Notes: generated by a model from the letters alone, not told the origin. Counted from the stretch's first letter, positions 51,757 through 61,685 are shown. The stretch is DNA of 64,000 bases from CAZMSD01 sp964568855 (GCA_964568855.1 CAZMSD010000006.1:62001-126000); one strand, 5' to 3'. Translations and numbers: made by a program.

Positions 51757-53781
51757 ATGTCAAAGCCAGGACAGAAGACCGGCGATCCCCCGACGACCGG
51801 CAGCTTGAACCAGAACTCAGGAACCGAGGACATGCAGGGTCCCCTGTGCGTGAGACTCTTCGCGCCCCTATCACTGGACGGTCTGGCGGATCGCATGGAG
51901 GCCTGGCATTGCGATCTTGCCGTCGTGGGCAGCCATCGCGAACTGCATCCCCTGGGGAACCTGCCCTTCGTTCTGGTGGCCGGCAGGGATTTCCTGTCGG
52001 GAGACGACAGCCTGCCCCAGGTGCTGTCCCGCTTCGATCCCCTGCGTTTTCGCGTGATCTACCTTGGAGAGCTGGGCGACTGGAAGGGCGCAGGTCTGCC
52101 GGAGGAAGCCCTGCATGCGGTGCTCCCCGGCGCGGCCAGCCCCGCGGAGGTCTATATCGCCCTGCGGGGGATCTACGAGGCCATGGTGGCCGGGGGCACC
52201 ATCGACCTGCTCGAAACCAGCCTGGACCGCTTCCGGGGCGAGCTGGACCAGATTCTCAACATCGGCAAGCGGCTCACCGCCGAGCGCGACCTCTACGCGC
52301 TGCTGCGCCTGATGCTGGAAAAGAGCATGGACATCACCGGCGCCGACGCAGGTTCGATCTTCCTGGTCGAGCGGGGCCCGGGCGGGGTGAAGCGCCTGCG
52401 TTTCAAGATCACCGACACGCGTTCCATCAGCAGCAGCTACGACGAGTTCACCATGCCCCTGTCCAAGCGCAGCCTGGCCGGCTACGTGGCGCTGACGGGG
52501 GAGCCGCTGCTGATCGATGACGCCTACGAGCTCTCCGGGGACCTGGAGTACAGCCTGGACCGCTCCTACGACGAGACGCACGGCTATCGCACAAAAAGCA
52601 TGCTGGTGGTTCCGCTGATCGACCACAAGGACGAGATCCTCGGGGTGATCCAGCTGATTAACGCCAAGCGCGATCCCGAGTGTATCACGCGCACTCCCGA
52701 TGAACTCGAAGCCCAGGTGGTGCCCTTCACGGTGAGTCATAAGGATTTCATTATGGCCATCGCCGGCCAGGCGGCGGTTTCAATCGAGAACAACCAGCTC
52801 TACAACGATATCGAGACCCTGTTCGAGGGCTTCGTCGAGGCCAGCGTGACCGCCATCGAATCCCGAGATCCGACCACCAGCGGACACAGCTTCCGGGTGG
52901 CGGAACTCACCGTGCATCTCGCGGAGATCGTGGACCGCGCCGCCGAGGGTTCCTACGCCGGCACCTCCTTCACGCCCGAGAATCTCAAGGAGATCCGTTA
53001 CGCCAGTCTGTTGCACGACTTCGGCAAGGTGGGCGTGCGGGAGGAAGTCCTGGTCAAGCCCAAGAAACTGCTCGAGGTGCAGTTCCGCGCCCTGAACGAC
53101 CGTTTTCTGTGGCTGATGCGTGATACGCAGCTGCGCTTCGCCCTGCGCAAGATCGAGCTGCTGCGGGACGGCGGCTCCGGCACGGCGCGGGGCTTCGATC
53201 AGCTGGACCGCGAACTGGGGGAGGAGCTCGATCGACTGGAGGACTGGCAGCGGCAGGTGGTCAGGGCCAACGAGCCGAGTCCCCTGCCGGAGACGGCCCC
53301 CGGGCAGTTGCGCGAGATCCACGGCTACAGCTACGTGGATCACGAGGGCCGGACGCGACCACTGCTGGCGCAGGAGGAATTTGAGATCCTGTCCATTCCG
53401 CGGGGCAGTCTGACGGGCGAGGAATGGAAGGACATGCAGTCGCATGTGACACATACCTTCGAGTTCCTGCGGCGCATTCCGTGGACCCAGGAGCTGGCCC
53501 GCGTGCCCGAAGTGGCGGTCGCGCATCACGAGAAGCTGGACGGCAGCGGCTACCCGCTGGGAATTCCCGAGGAGAAGATTCCACTGGGCAGCAGGATGAT
53601 GACGATTTCCGATATTTACGACGCTCTGACTGCAGCGGATCGTCCCTACAAGAAAGCCATGCCGCACGATCGGGCTCTGGACATCCTCTATTCGGATATG
53701 AAAAATGGGAAGCTGGATGCCGAACTGCTGGAGATTTTCGTCCAGTGTCGCGTCTTCGACATCCTGAAAAAGGGCGACTGA
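51757..53781 (+). CDS. GAF and HD-GYP domain protein, putative c-di-GMP phosphodiesterase
   Basis: 674 residues. Residues ~30-145 look like a degenerate receiver fold (VRLFAPLSLDGLADRM, DLAVVGS, RVIYLGELGDW) without the acidic pocket. A GAF domain spans about 165-345. The HD-GYP domain begins at about 355 with H420/D421 (LLHDFGKVGV) and ends with HHEKLDGSGYP (590-600) and MTISDIYDALTAADRPYKK. An insertion of about 110 residues (438-548) splits the HD and GYP halves. If active it would hydrolyse c-di-GMP. Located 45 nt after uvrA; three GTRTCAC-type words lie inside. Confidence 0.85.
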   Translation: MSKPGQKTGDPPTTGSLNQNSGTEDMQGPLCVRLFAPLSLDGLADRMEAWHCDLAVVGSHRELHPLGNLPFVLVAGRDFLSGDDSLPQVLSRFDPLRFRVIYLGELGDWKGAGLPEEALHAVLPGAASPAEVYIALRGIYEAMVAGGTIDLLETSLDRFRGELDQILNIGKRLTAERDLYALLRLMLEKSMDITGADAGSIFLVERGPGGVKRLRFKITDTRSISSSYDEFTMPLSKRSLAGYVALTGEPLLIDDAYELSGDLEYSLDRSYDETHGYRTKSMLVVPLIDHKDEILGVIQLINAKRDPECITRTPDELEAQVVPFTVSHKDFIMAIAGQAAVSIENNQLYNDIETLFEGFVEASVTAIESRDPTTSGHSFRVAELTVHLAEIVDRAAEGSYAGTSFTPENLKEIRYASLLHDFGKVGVREEVLVKPKKLLEVQFRALNDRFLWLMRDTQLRFALRKIELLRDGGSGTARGFDQLDRELGEELDRLEDWQRQVVRANEPSPLPETAPGQLREIHGYSYVDHEGRTRPLLAQEEFEILSIPRGSLTGEEWKDMQSHVTHTFEFLRRIPWTQELARVPEVAVAHHEKLDGSGYPLGIPEEKIPLGSRMMTISDIYDALTAADRPYKKAMPHDRALDILYSDMKNGKLDAELLEIFVQCRVFDILKKGD

Positions 53782-53945
53782 TCGGTCGTCGCTGAAGCAG
53801 CGCAACCCCGACTTCGAAATTCATGAAAATCACCTCCCCGTTCCCACGCACAACACCGCAATCGAAAAGTTGTTGATAAACAAACACCCTTTCACGACTC
53901 CGGCCGCGCAGCCGGATCCCAACACCATCTGCAGGAGATTCCGCG

Positions 53946-56216
53946 ATGATCACCCGTGAAGAAGCTCTCGAATACCATGCCCGGGAACGCACCGGTAAGC
54001 TCGAATCCGTTCCCTGCAAACCCTGCGCGACACAGCGCGACCTGTCCCTGGCCTACACGCCGGGAGTGGCGGAGCCCTGCCGCGAAATCCACAAGGAGCC
54101 CGAGGACGTCTACAAGTACACCAACAAGGGCAACCTGGTGGCGGTGTTGTCCAACGGAACCGCGGTGCTGGGCCTGGGTAACCTGGGCGCCAGCGCCGGC
54201 AAGCCCGTGATGGAGGGCAAGGGCGTTCTGTTCAAGCGCTTCGCCGACGTGGACGTCTACGACATCGACGTGGACACGGAGGATCCGGACAAGATCATCG
54301 AGACCGCCCGGCTGATCTCGCCCACCTTCGGAGGCATCAACCTGGAGGACATCAAGGCCCCCGAATGCTTCTACATCGAGGAGCGGCTCAAGGAGGAGCT
54401 GGACATCCCGGTCTTCCACGACGACCAGCATGGAACGGCCATCATCAGCGCGGCGGCCCTGATGAACGCCGTTGAACTGGCCGGCAAGCGCCTCGAGGAC
54501 GTGAAGATCGTGATCAACGGCGCCGGGGCCTCAGGCATTTCCTGCGCGCGCCTCTACGAAACGATCGGGGTGCGTCACGAAAACATCACCATGTGTGACA
54601 CGAAGGGCGTGATCTACAAGGGCCGCGACAATCTCAACGAGTACAAGGCCTACTTCGCCCACGAAACGAATATCAGGACGCTCGCCGAAGCCTTCGAGGG
54701 CGCCGACGTGGCCGTGGGCCTGTCCGCCAAGGGTGCCTTCACCAAGGATATGCTGCGCTGCATGGCCCCGCGACCCGTGGTCATGGCCATGGCCAATCCC
54801 GATCCCGAAATCATGCCCTCCGAGGCCGCAGAGGTGCGCGACGACATGATCATGGCCACCGGGCGCAGCGACTTTCCGAACCAGGTGAACAACGTGCTCG
54901 GCTTTCCTTTCATATTCCGCGGAGCGCTGGACGTGCGCGCCCGGGCGATCAACGAGGAGATGAAGGTCGCCGCCTCCCGGGCCCTGGCGGAACTGGCCCG
55001 GCTCGACGTGCCCGAAAGCGTGTTCCGCGCCTACGGGAACATGCCTTTCGCCTTCGGTCCCGAGTACATCATCCCCAAGCCCTTCGACCATCGCGTGCTG
55101 CTCTTCGTGGCGCCGGCCGTGGCCAAGGCGGCCATCGACACCGGGGTGGCCCGGCTGAAGATCGACGATCCTGAGGCCTGGTTGAGGGAGTACGCCAAGC
55201 GTCTCGAAAAGCGCCTGGGGCATCACCGCGAGATCACCCGCGGGATCCACGACCGGGCTCGGCAGGATCCCAGAACGATCATCTTTCCAGAGGGCGAGAA
55301 CGAGAAGATCCTGCTCGCGGCCAAGCAGCTCATCGCCGAGGGCATCGCGCGTCCCGTGCTGATCGGGAACCGGGGCAGAATCGGCGCCTGGTCCGAGAAG
55401 AACCACCTGGAACTCTCGCAGGTCGAGATCGTGGACCCCGAGGAATATGAAGACCTGCCCCGGCTCGCGGCGGAACTGCACGAATTGCGCATCCGCAACG
55501 GAGTCACGCTCAGCGAAGCCAAGCGGACCCTGCGTCGCAATCCCGTGAGTCTCGGTTCCATGCTGGTCCGCGACGGGAAGGCCGACGGCCTCGTCTCGGG
55601 GGCGAACATGTATTACCCGGACAGCCTGCGCCCCATCCTGCGCCTGCTCTACGAGAAGGGTTCCGGGGCTCCGCGGGCGGCCGGCGTATACATGCTCTGC
55701 GTCAAGAAGCGCGTGATCTTTTTCGCTGATTCCTCGGTGAACGCCTCGCCCAAGGCCGAAGACCTGGCGGAGTTCGCAATCGGCACCGCGCGACTGGCGC
55801 GTCACTTCGGTTTCACTCCGCGGGTCGCCATGTTGAGTCACGCCAACTTCGGCAGCGCCATGGATTCGCGCTGCAGCGAAGTCCGCCGCGCCGTCCAGAT
55901 CCTGCACGAGCAGAACGTGGATTTCCAGGTGGACGGGGAAATGCAGGCGGATACGGCCCTGGATAGCGAGCGGCTCAACGACATGTACTCCTTCTGCAAG
56001 CTCGACCGGGAAGCCAACGTGCTGATCTTCCCCGATATGGGAGCGGGCAACATCGCCTACAAGCTGCTGGTCAAGCTGGCCGACGCCGTGGCCATCGGGC
56101 CGATCCTGCTGGGGAACAACTGGCCGGCGAATATCCTGCAGCGCGGCGCAGACGTCGCCGAAATCGTCACCATGGCCGCGATCACGGTAATGGACTGCCA
56201 GCAGCGGGAGAAGTAG
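53946..56216 (+). CDS. maeB: NADP-dependent malic enzyme with phosphotransacetylase-like domain
   Basis: 756 residues, the usual MaeB length. The malic domain (about 1-420) has LAYTPGVAEPCREI, NGTAVLGLGNLG, FHDDQHGTAII and the NAD(P) loop INGAGASGISCARL. The C-terminal half (about 430-756) resembles phosphate acetyltransferase (IIFPEGENEKILLAA, GSMLVRDGKADGLVSG) and is generally regulatory. It decarboxylates malate to pyruvate, supplying NADPH. AGGAGAT precedes the ATG; a GC-rich terminator follows. Confidence 0.95.
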   Translation: MITREEALEYHARERTGKLESVPCKPCATQRDLSLAYTPGVAEPCREIHKEPEDVYKYTNKGNLVAVLSNGTAVLGLGNLGASAGKPVMEGKGVLFKRFADVDVYDIDVDTEDPDKIIETARLISPTFGGINLEDIKAPECFYIEERLKEELDIPVFHDDQHGTAIISAAALMNAVELAGKRLEDVKIVINGAGASGISCARLYETIGVRHENITMCDTKGVIYKGRDNLNEYKAYFAHETNIRTLAEAFEGADVAVGLSAKGAFTKDMLRCMAPRPVVMAMANPDPEIMPSEAAEVRDDMIMATGRSDFPNQVNNVLGFPFIFRGALDVRARAINEEMKVAASRALAELARLDVPESVFRAYGNMPFAFGPEYIIPKPFDHRVLLFVAPAVAKAAIDTGVARLKIDDPEAWLREYAKRLEKRLGHHREITRGIHDRARQDPRTIIFPEGENEKILLAAKQLIAEGIARPVLIGNRGRIGAWSEKNHLELSQVEIVDPEEYEDLPRLAAELHELRIRNGVTLSEAKRTLRRNPVSLGSMLVRDGKADGLVSGANMYYPDSLRPILRLLYEKGSGAPRAAGVYMLCVKKRVIFFADSSVNASPKAEDLAEFAIGTARLARHFGFTPRVAMLSHANFGSAMDSRCSEVRRAVQILHEQNVDFQVDGEMQADTALDSERLNDMYSFCKLDREANVLIFPDMGAGNIAYKLLVKLADAVAIGPILLGNNWPANILQRGADVAEIVTMAAITVMDCQQREK

Positions 56217-56223
56217 ACATCAG

Positions 56224-56246
56224 GCGCCCGGCGACCGCCGGGGCGC
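56224..56246 (+). terminator. GC-rich hairpin after maeB
   Basis: GCGCCC-GGC pairs with GCC-GGGGCGC around a short GAC loop with one bulged base. Only a weak TTGT follows, so Rho-dependent ending is also possible. Confidence 0.5.
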
Positions 56247-56349
56247 TTGTCTGGTTGAAACCGATCACCTATATTCGTCGCGTTGGTCCATGCTTTGGCC
56301 CACAGGCCCGCCTTCGGCCTCATGAATCCCGCTTGGACGGAGATCTTCT

Positions 56350-57096
56350 TTGTCGGAACCGAATTGTTCCGTGCCGGATTCCGGTACTCAGCCTGAAGCT
56401 GCCCGCGAACCCGTTCCCTATGCACCGGGAGCACCGGAAGTGCGATGTATCACACTGGGCCCCTTCGAGACCAATTGCTATCTGCTCCACGATCCCGGCG
56501 GCGAAGACTGCCTGGTGATCGATCCCGGACTCGAACCGGAACCCCTGATCGAGACCATCGCGTCCTCGGGCCTCAAGCTGAGGAGCGTCCTGTTGACCCA
56601 TGGGCACGTGGATCACATCGCGGGTTGCGCAGCACTCGTCGAGGGGACACAGGCGCCGGTGCGGATCCACACTGGAGACCTGTTCCTGTATCGCGGTCTG
56701 GTGGAACACGCGCGAATGTTCGGTTTTCGGCTTGAACCGGCTCCCGAGCCCGCGGCCGCCCTCGAGGGGGGAGAACTGGTCCGCTTCGGCGGGGGCGAAC
56801 TCCAAGTGATACATACGCCCGGGCACTCGCCCGGCGGCGTCTGCCTGCGCCTGCGTACCGACGGGGAAGCCGATCGCGTATTCTGCGGTGACACGATTTT
56901 CAGGGACAGTTTCGGCCGGACGGACCTGCCGGGAGGATCGATCGAGCAGCTGGTGCACAGTATCACGGCCCTGCTGTTCAGGATGCCCGCCGAGACCGTA
57001 CTGTTCCCCGGCCACGGACCGGCGTCCACCGTGGAGCGTGAGGCCCGGAGCAACATGATCCTGGGATTCAGCCAAGCGGGTTACCGGGACTGGTAG
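56350..57096 (+). CDS. glyoxalase II-like MBL-fold hydrolase
   Basis: 248 residues, TTG start with GGAGAT upstream. Residues 1-30 are a Pro/Glu-rich leader not typical of the family. Metal motif THGHVDH (H84, H86, D88, H89), then TPGHSPGGV, FCGDTIFRDSFGRTDLPGG and LFPGHGPASTVERE, the YcbL/glyoxalase II-type pattern. It probably hydrolyses an acyl-thiol. It is 27 nt from a VOC protein, so the two may form a thiol-dependent detoxification pair. Three GTATCAC-type words occur within it. Confidence 0.85.
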   Translation: MSEPNCSVPDSGTQPEAAREPVPYAPGAPEVRCITLGPFETNCYLLHDPGGEDCLVIDPGLEPEPLIETIASSGLKLRSVLLTHGHVDHIAGCAALVEGTQAPVRIHTGDLFLYRGLVEHARMFGFRLEPAPEPAAALEGGELVRFGGGELQVIHTPGHSPGGVCLRLRTDGEADRVFCGDTIFRDSFGRTDLPGGSIEQLVHSITALLFRMPAETVLFPGHGPASTVEREARSNMILGFSQAGYRDW

Positions 57097-57123
57097 GACT
57101 CGAAACTGAAGATTTGCGATGGA

Positions 57124-57597
57124 ATGGCCGATCACATGAACACCCGACGAACCATGAGCAGAACCCCGACCGGCAGCAAGCAGAAGCCCAAGCCCCGCGG
57201 GCGGCGAGTCAAAAGGGAAGTGTCCCTGGAGGGCCTTAAGCAGCTGGCCCTGATCTGGTTCTACGTTTCCGACCTGCGCGCCAGCGTACGCTATTATCGT
57301 GAACGGGTGGGTTTCAAGCTGCTCTTCCTGGATGAGAAAGCGGGCTGGGCCACCTTTTCCACGGGAGCGGAGGGTGTGGAACTGGGCTTGATGCTCTGGG
57401 GATTGGGCGGTCGAGTACCGCGCGGGGGAGGGGCCTGCCCCATGTTCGAGGTGGTGGAGATCGAAACCTCCCGGCGGGCCCTGGAAGCTCGGGGCGTTGA
57501 ATTCGACGGTGAGATCATCGGCGAGGAAGGCGTGCGGCGGCACACTACCTTTCATGATCCGGACGGAAATCCCATCCAGCTCACTCAAAGCTGGTAG
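57124..57597 (+). CDS. VOC (glyoxalase/bleomycin-resistance) superfamily protein
   Basis: 157 residues; translation may begin at 57124, 57136 or 57154. An N-terminal basic tail (KQKPKPRGRRVKREV) precedes one VOC unit: IWFYVSDLRASVRYYRERVGF, ATFSTGAEGVELGLML, then FEVVEIETSRRALEARGV and HDPDGNPIQLTQSW. The first histidine ligand of classical glyoxalase I is not at the expected place, so the enzyme activity is uncertain. Same operon as the MBL gene upstream; rho follows after 33 nt. Confidence 0.78.
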   Translation: MADHMNTRRTMSRTPTGSKQKPKPRGRRVKREVSLEGLKQLALIWFYVSDLRASVRYYRERVGFKLLFLDEKAGWATFSTGAEGVELGLMLWGLGGRVPRGGGACPMFEVVEIETSRRALEARGVEFDGEIIGEEGVRRHTTFHDPDGNPIQLTQSW

Positions 57598-57630
57598 GTA
57601 TATGCAACAGTCCATAACGGAGACAGGGGT

Positions 57631-59205
57631 ATGAGCCCACAGAGACCGAACGACAAACCGCAACCACGCGTACGGAAAGCTGGTGTGCCCACGCGACCCA
57701 CCTCCCGCAACACGGAAACGACGCGGTCTTCCGCCGAAGGGAATGAATCCGCGGGCCAGGACGGCCAGCCGGTTGTGGAACTCGCCGCCGAGAGCGAAGC
57801 CTCGGTCTTGGAAGAAGGGGAGGCGACGCCGCGGGGCGATCAGCCGCCTGAGGTAGAAGAAGCAGAGACCACGGCTTCCGAGCAGGTGGCGGAATCCGCG
57901 GATGACGGCGAGACCTCCACAGTCGTGGAAGAAGCTGACTCGGGAGAGCCGGGCAAGCTGGATATCGCCGACCTCGAGCAGCGGCCGATTCGCGAGCTCT
58001 TTGAACTGGCGAAGAGTTTCAATGTGGACAATCCCTCGGGGCTCTCCAAGTCCGATCTGGTCTACAAGATTCTCGAAGCCCAGGCTCAGCGGGATGGGAT
58101 GATCTTCGCCCAGGGCGTGCTCGAGATCCTGCCGGACGGTTACGGCTTCCTGCGCAGCGGCGCATCCAACTACCTTCCGGGGCCGGAGGACATCTACGTA
58201 TCACCTTCACAGATCAAACGCTTCGGCCTGCGCAAGGGACACGTCGTCTCCGGCCAGATCCGACCTCCGAAGGACAACGAACGCTTCTTCGCCCTGCTGA
58301 AGGTTCAGGCGGTCAATTACTGCGATCCGGAGGATTGCCGCGAGAAGCTGCTCTTCGACAACCTCACGCCCCTGTTTCCCGATCAGAAAGTCCTGCTCGA
58401 ACGGGAATCCAAGGAGTATTCCTGCCGGATCATGGACCTCTTCACTCCCATCGGCATGGGTCAGCGCGGCCTGATCGTCGCTCCGCCGCGCACCGGGAAA
58501 ACAATCCTGCTGCAGAAGATCGCCAACTCCATCACTGCCAATCACCCCGAGATCCAGCTGATCGTGCTGCTGATCGACGAGCGGCCGGAGGAAGTCACGG
58601 ACATGGAGCGCCACATCGACGCCGAAGTGATCAGCTCCACCTTCGACGAGAAGCCCGAGCGGCATATCCAGGTTTCCAGCATGGTGATCGAGAAGGCCAA
58701 GCGGATGGTGGAATTCGGGCACGATGTAGTGATTTTATTGGACTCGATCACACGCCTGGCCCGGGCCTACAACGCGGTGGTTCCCCACTCCGGCCGCATC
58801 CTCTCGGGCGGCGTGGATGCTGTAGCGCTGTATGAACCTAAAAAGTTCTTCGGAGCCGCCAGAAACATCGAGGATGGTGGCAGCCTGACAATTATTGCCA
58901 CAGCCCTGATCGAGACGGGCTCGCGCATGGACGAGGTGATTTTCGAGGAATTCAAGGGTACGGGCAACATGGAGCTGGTCCTCGATCGCAACCTGTCCAA
59001 CTCGAGGGTCTACCCGGCCATCGACATCAACCGCTCCGGGACACGCAAGGAAGAGCTGCTGCTCGACGATAAGACATTGAACAAGCTGTGGATCCTGCGC
59101 AACCTGCAGTCCGAGAAGCATCCCGTGGAAGTCATGAAGTTCATGCTCGAGAAGATGCGGATGACGAAGGACAACCTGGAGTTCTTCGAAGTCATGATGA
59201 AATGA
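57631..59205 (+). CDS. rho: transcription termination factor Rho
   Basis: 524 residues, about 105 longer than E. coli Rho. Residues 1-~108 are an acidic, Glu/Ser/Thr-rich disordered extension. Then the Rho N-terminal helix domain (LFELAKSFNVDNPSGLSKSD), the cold-shock RNA-binding domain (GVLEILPDGYGFLRS), P-loop APPRTGKTILLQ, Walker B VVILLDSITRLARAYN and the Q-loop SGRILSGGVD. It is an RNA helicase that ends transcription. GTATCAC at 58198 forces rare GTA and TCA codons in YVSPS. Confidence 0.97.
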   Translation: MSPQRPNDKPQPRVRKAGVPTRPTSRNTETTRSSAEGNESAGQDGQPVVELAAESEASVLEEGEATPRGDQPPEVEEAETTASEQVAESADDGETSTVVEEADSGEPGKLDIADLEQRPIRELFELAKSFNVDNPSGLSKSDLVYKILEAQAQRDGMIFAQGVLEILPDGYGFLRSGASNYLPGPEDIYVSPSQIKRFGLRKGHVVSGQIRPPKDNERFFALLKVQAVNYCDPEDCREKLLFDNLTPLFPDQKVLLERESKEYSCRIMDLFTPIGMGQRGLIVAPPRTGKTILLQKIANSITANHPEIQLIVLLIDERPEEVTDMERHIDAEVISSTFDEKPERHIQVSSMVIEKAKRMVEFGHDVVILLDSITRLARAYNAVVPHSGRILSGGVDAVALYEPKKFFGAARNIEDGGSLTIIATALIETGSRMDEVIFEEFKGTGNMELVLDRNLSNSRVYPAIDINRSGTRKEELLLDDKTLNKLWILRNLQSEKHPVEVMKFMLEKMRMTKDNLEFFEVMMK

Positions 59206-59304
59206 AACTGAGGAGTACCCTGGATTTCGGCGAATCCGGCTGGAGCTGTTGCAGAACTGATTCGCTTTGTTTACAATTTTCAGTTCGCTAGAAAGGGAGT
59301 CAAT

Positions 59305-59535
59305 ATGCCGAAGGCCGGAATTCACCCCAAATTTGAAACCGCCAAGGTGGCCTGCGCCTGTGGCAACAGCTTCGAAACCCGCACTACTCAGGGCGACATG
59401 AAGATCGAGCTCTGCAATGTCTGCCATCCATTTTTCACCGGAAAGCAGAAGCAGGTGTTCGCTACCGGCCGCGTGGATCGTTTCTACAAGAAGTATTCCC
59501 GAACCGATTCGGATAAACCAACTGAAGCCGAGTAG
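59305..59535 (+). CDS. rpmE: 50S ribosomal protein L31 (zinc form)
   Basis: 76 residues. Four zinc-ligand cysteines C17, C19, C37 and C40 (ACACGNSFETR, LCNVCHPFFTGKQK) mark the C+ form. VDRFYKKY is conserved near the end. AGGGAG is correctly spaced before the ATG. The order rho, rpmE, DUF1385, prfA, prmC is conserved in many bacteria. Confidence 0.97.
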   Translation: MPKAGIHPKFETAKVACACGNSFETRTTQGDMKIELCNVCHPFFTGKQKQVFATGRVDRFYKKYSRTDSDKPTEAE

Positions 59536-59584
59536 GAGTTCGACGGACTCCTTTGGGGCCCCCCGAGGCGAGGAGAGCTTTTCT

Positions 59585-60559
59585 GTGACCGCAACATCCG
59601 AAGCTGCGGATCAGGGAAAAGATCTGCCCGTGAACATCGGAGGCCAGGCGGTGATCGAGGGAGTGATGATGCGCGCTCCCGGATGCGTTGCCACGGCGAT
59701 TCGCCTCGCTCCCGACCGAATTCTCGTCCGCCGCGACGCCTTCCTGTCATACACCAAGCGCAAGCGCTTCCTGGGGCTGCCCGTGATCCGCGGCGCCGTC
59801 TCCCTGGTGGAGTCGCTGGTCATCGGCACGCGGACCCTCAACTGGTCCGCGGAGGTCGCGCAGCGCGGCGAGGAGGTCCTGCCCGAGAACACTCTGAGTC
59901 ATCGTCTCTTTACGGCACTGTCGCTCCTGGGGGCCTTCGCCGCCGGCCTGCTGCTGTTCATGTATATCCCCTACCTGCTCAGCTCGCTGGTGGACGGCAG
60001 CGATACCAACCAGGTCTACTTTCATCTGGTGGTGGGCCTGATCCGCATCGCGCTGCTCCTGCTGTATCTGTGGGGAATCTCCCGCTGGGAGGACGTGCGC
60101 AGGCTCTTCGAGTATCACGGAGCGGAGCACAAGTCCATCTTTGCATACGAGGAGACCGGTGAAGTCTGCGTCCGGCGGGCGGCCGAGTACCAGCGTTTCC
60201 ATCCCCGCTGCGGCACCAGCTTCCTGCTCGTGGTGGCCATCGCTACGGTGCTGGTCTACGCCGTCTTCGATACGGCCTGGGTCTTCAGTTTCGGAAACTT
60301 CGACAGCGTCCTGGAGAGGCTGTTCGTGCACCTGCCCATCATTCCCCTGGTGGCGGGTTTCGCTTTCGAAGCGCTGCTGCTCTCCAACCGTTTTCGCGAT
60401 ACGAGCTTCGCCCGCCTGCTCATCCTGCCGGGACTGTGGTTCCAGCGCCTGACCACTCGCGAACCGAACGAGCAGGAGCTCGAAGTAGCCGTAGTGGCTA
60501 TTCGCGCTTCACTCGACATCCCGATGGACGGTATCGAATCCGGGGTGGAATTCCTCTAG
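59585..60559 (+). CDS. DUF1385 family membrane protein
   Basis: 324 residues from GTG 59585 (GAGGAGAG upstream); a longer frame from 59417 overlaps rpmE and is unlikely. The family start is clear: NIGGQAVIEGVMMRAPG. Four hydrophobic segments, RLFEYHGAEHKSIFAYE, and a conserved HPRCGTSFLLVV. Function unknown, though the gene sits between rpmE and prfA in many genomes. Confidence 0.9.
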   Translation: MTATSEAADQGKDLPVNIGGQAVIEGVMMRAPGCVATAIRLAPDRILVRRDAFLSYTKRKRFLGLPVIRGAVSLVESLVIGTRTLNWSAEVAQRGEEVLPENTLSHRLFTALSLLGAFAAGLLLFMYIPYLLSSLVDGSDTNQVYFHLVVGLIRIALLLLYLWGISRWEDVRRLFEYHGAEHKSIFAYEETGEVCVRRAAEYQRFHPRCGTSFLLVVAIATVLVYAVFDTAWVFSFGNFDSVLERLFVHLPIIPLVAGFAFEALLLSNRFRDTSFARLLILPGLWFQRLTTREPNEQELEVAVVAIRASLDIPMDGIESGVEFL

Positions 60560-60605
60560 CTGCCCGGCGAACTCCACATGTAACACATCGGAAGGTATTG
60601 GGCTG

Positions 60606-61682
60606 ATGCTCAACAAGCTGCAACAGATCATCGATCAATACGAGCGCCTGGGCGAGCGACTCAGCCGGCCGGATGTGCTGTCCGATCAGCGCGCCTATCG
60701 CGACCTGTCGCGCGAGCACAAGCGGCTGGGCGGGATCGTCGAAGTGGGTGATACATATCGCGCCGCTTTAGCGGCCGGGGAGGAAGCACGGGAGCTGCTG
60801 CTGACCGAGACCGACGAGGAGCTGCTGTCGCTGGCGCAAGCCCAACTGGAGGAAGCGGAGAGCGAGCTGCGGCGGCTGGAGCAGGTCCTGAAACTGCTGC
60901 TGGTTCCCCGCGACCCGGCGGACTATCGCAACTGCATCATCGAAATCCGCGCCGGGACGGGTGGCGACGAGGCGGCCCTGTTCGCCGCGGACCTCTTGCG
61001 CATGTACGGGCGCTACGCGGAAGCGCGGGGCTGGAAAGTGGATCCGATGCAGGCCAGCGAGGGATCTCTGGGAGGCTTCAAGGAAGTGATCTTCGCCGTG
61101 AGCGGCGAGGAGGTCTACGGCACGATGAAGTACGAGGGCGGCGTGCACCGGGTGCAGCGGGTCCCCGCCACGGAGAGCCAGGGCCGCGTGCACACTTCGG
61201 CGGCCAGCGTGGCCGTGCTGCCCGAGGCCGAGGAGGTCGACCTGGAAATCGATCCCGGGGACCTGCGCATCGACGTCTACCGTTCCAGCGGGCCGGGCGG
61301 CCAGAGTGTGAACACTACGGACAGCGCGGTCCGGGTCACGCACCTGCCCACCGACACTGTGGTCACCTGCCAGGACGAGAAGAGCCAGCACAAGAACAAG
61401 GAGAAGGCGCTGAAGGTCCTGCGCAGCCGCCTGTACGAAAGGAAGCTGGCCGAAGACAAGGCGCAGCAGGATTCCGCGAGACGAAGCCAGGTGAGCACCG
61501 GGGATCGCAGCGCCAAGATCCGCACATACAATTTTCCCCAGAATCGCGTGACTGACCACCGGATCAACCTCACCCTCTACAAGCTGGAGCAGGTGATCGC
61601 CGGCGAACTCCACCAACTGCTTGAGGCCCTGCGCTTGGCGGACATGGAATCCAGGCTGGAAAACGAGGCGAGCGGGGCTTGA
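60606..61682 (+). CDS. prfA: peptide chain release factor 1
   Basis: 358 residues. Codon-recognition PAT (187-189, VPATESQGRVHTS) identifies RF1 (UAA/UAG). Catalytic GGQ is at 231-233 (SSGPGGQSVNTTDSAVR). An N-terminal coiled coil is present. It releases peptides at stop codons and is methylated on the GGQ glutamine by PrmC, encoded 3 nt downstream. Confidence 0.97.
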   Translation: MLNKLQQIIDQYERLGERLSRPDVLSDQRAYRDLSREHKRLGGIVEVGDTYRAALAAGEEARELLLTETDEELLSLAQAQLEEAESELRRLEQVLKLLLVPRDPADYRNCIIEIRAGTGGDEAALFAADLLRMYGRYAEARGWKVDPMQASEGSLGGFKEVIFAVSGEEVYGTMKYEGGVHRVQRVPATESQGRVHTSAASVAVLPEAEEVDLEIDPGDLRIDVYRSSGPGGQSVNTTDSAVRVTHLPTDTVVTCQDEKSQHKNKEKALKVLRSRLYERKLAEDKAQQDSARRSQVSTGDRSAKIRTYNFPQNRVTDHRINLTLYKLEQVIAGELHQLLEALRLADMESRLENEASGA

Positions 61683-61685
61683 GCC

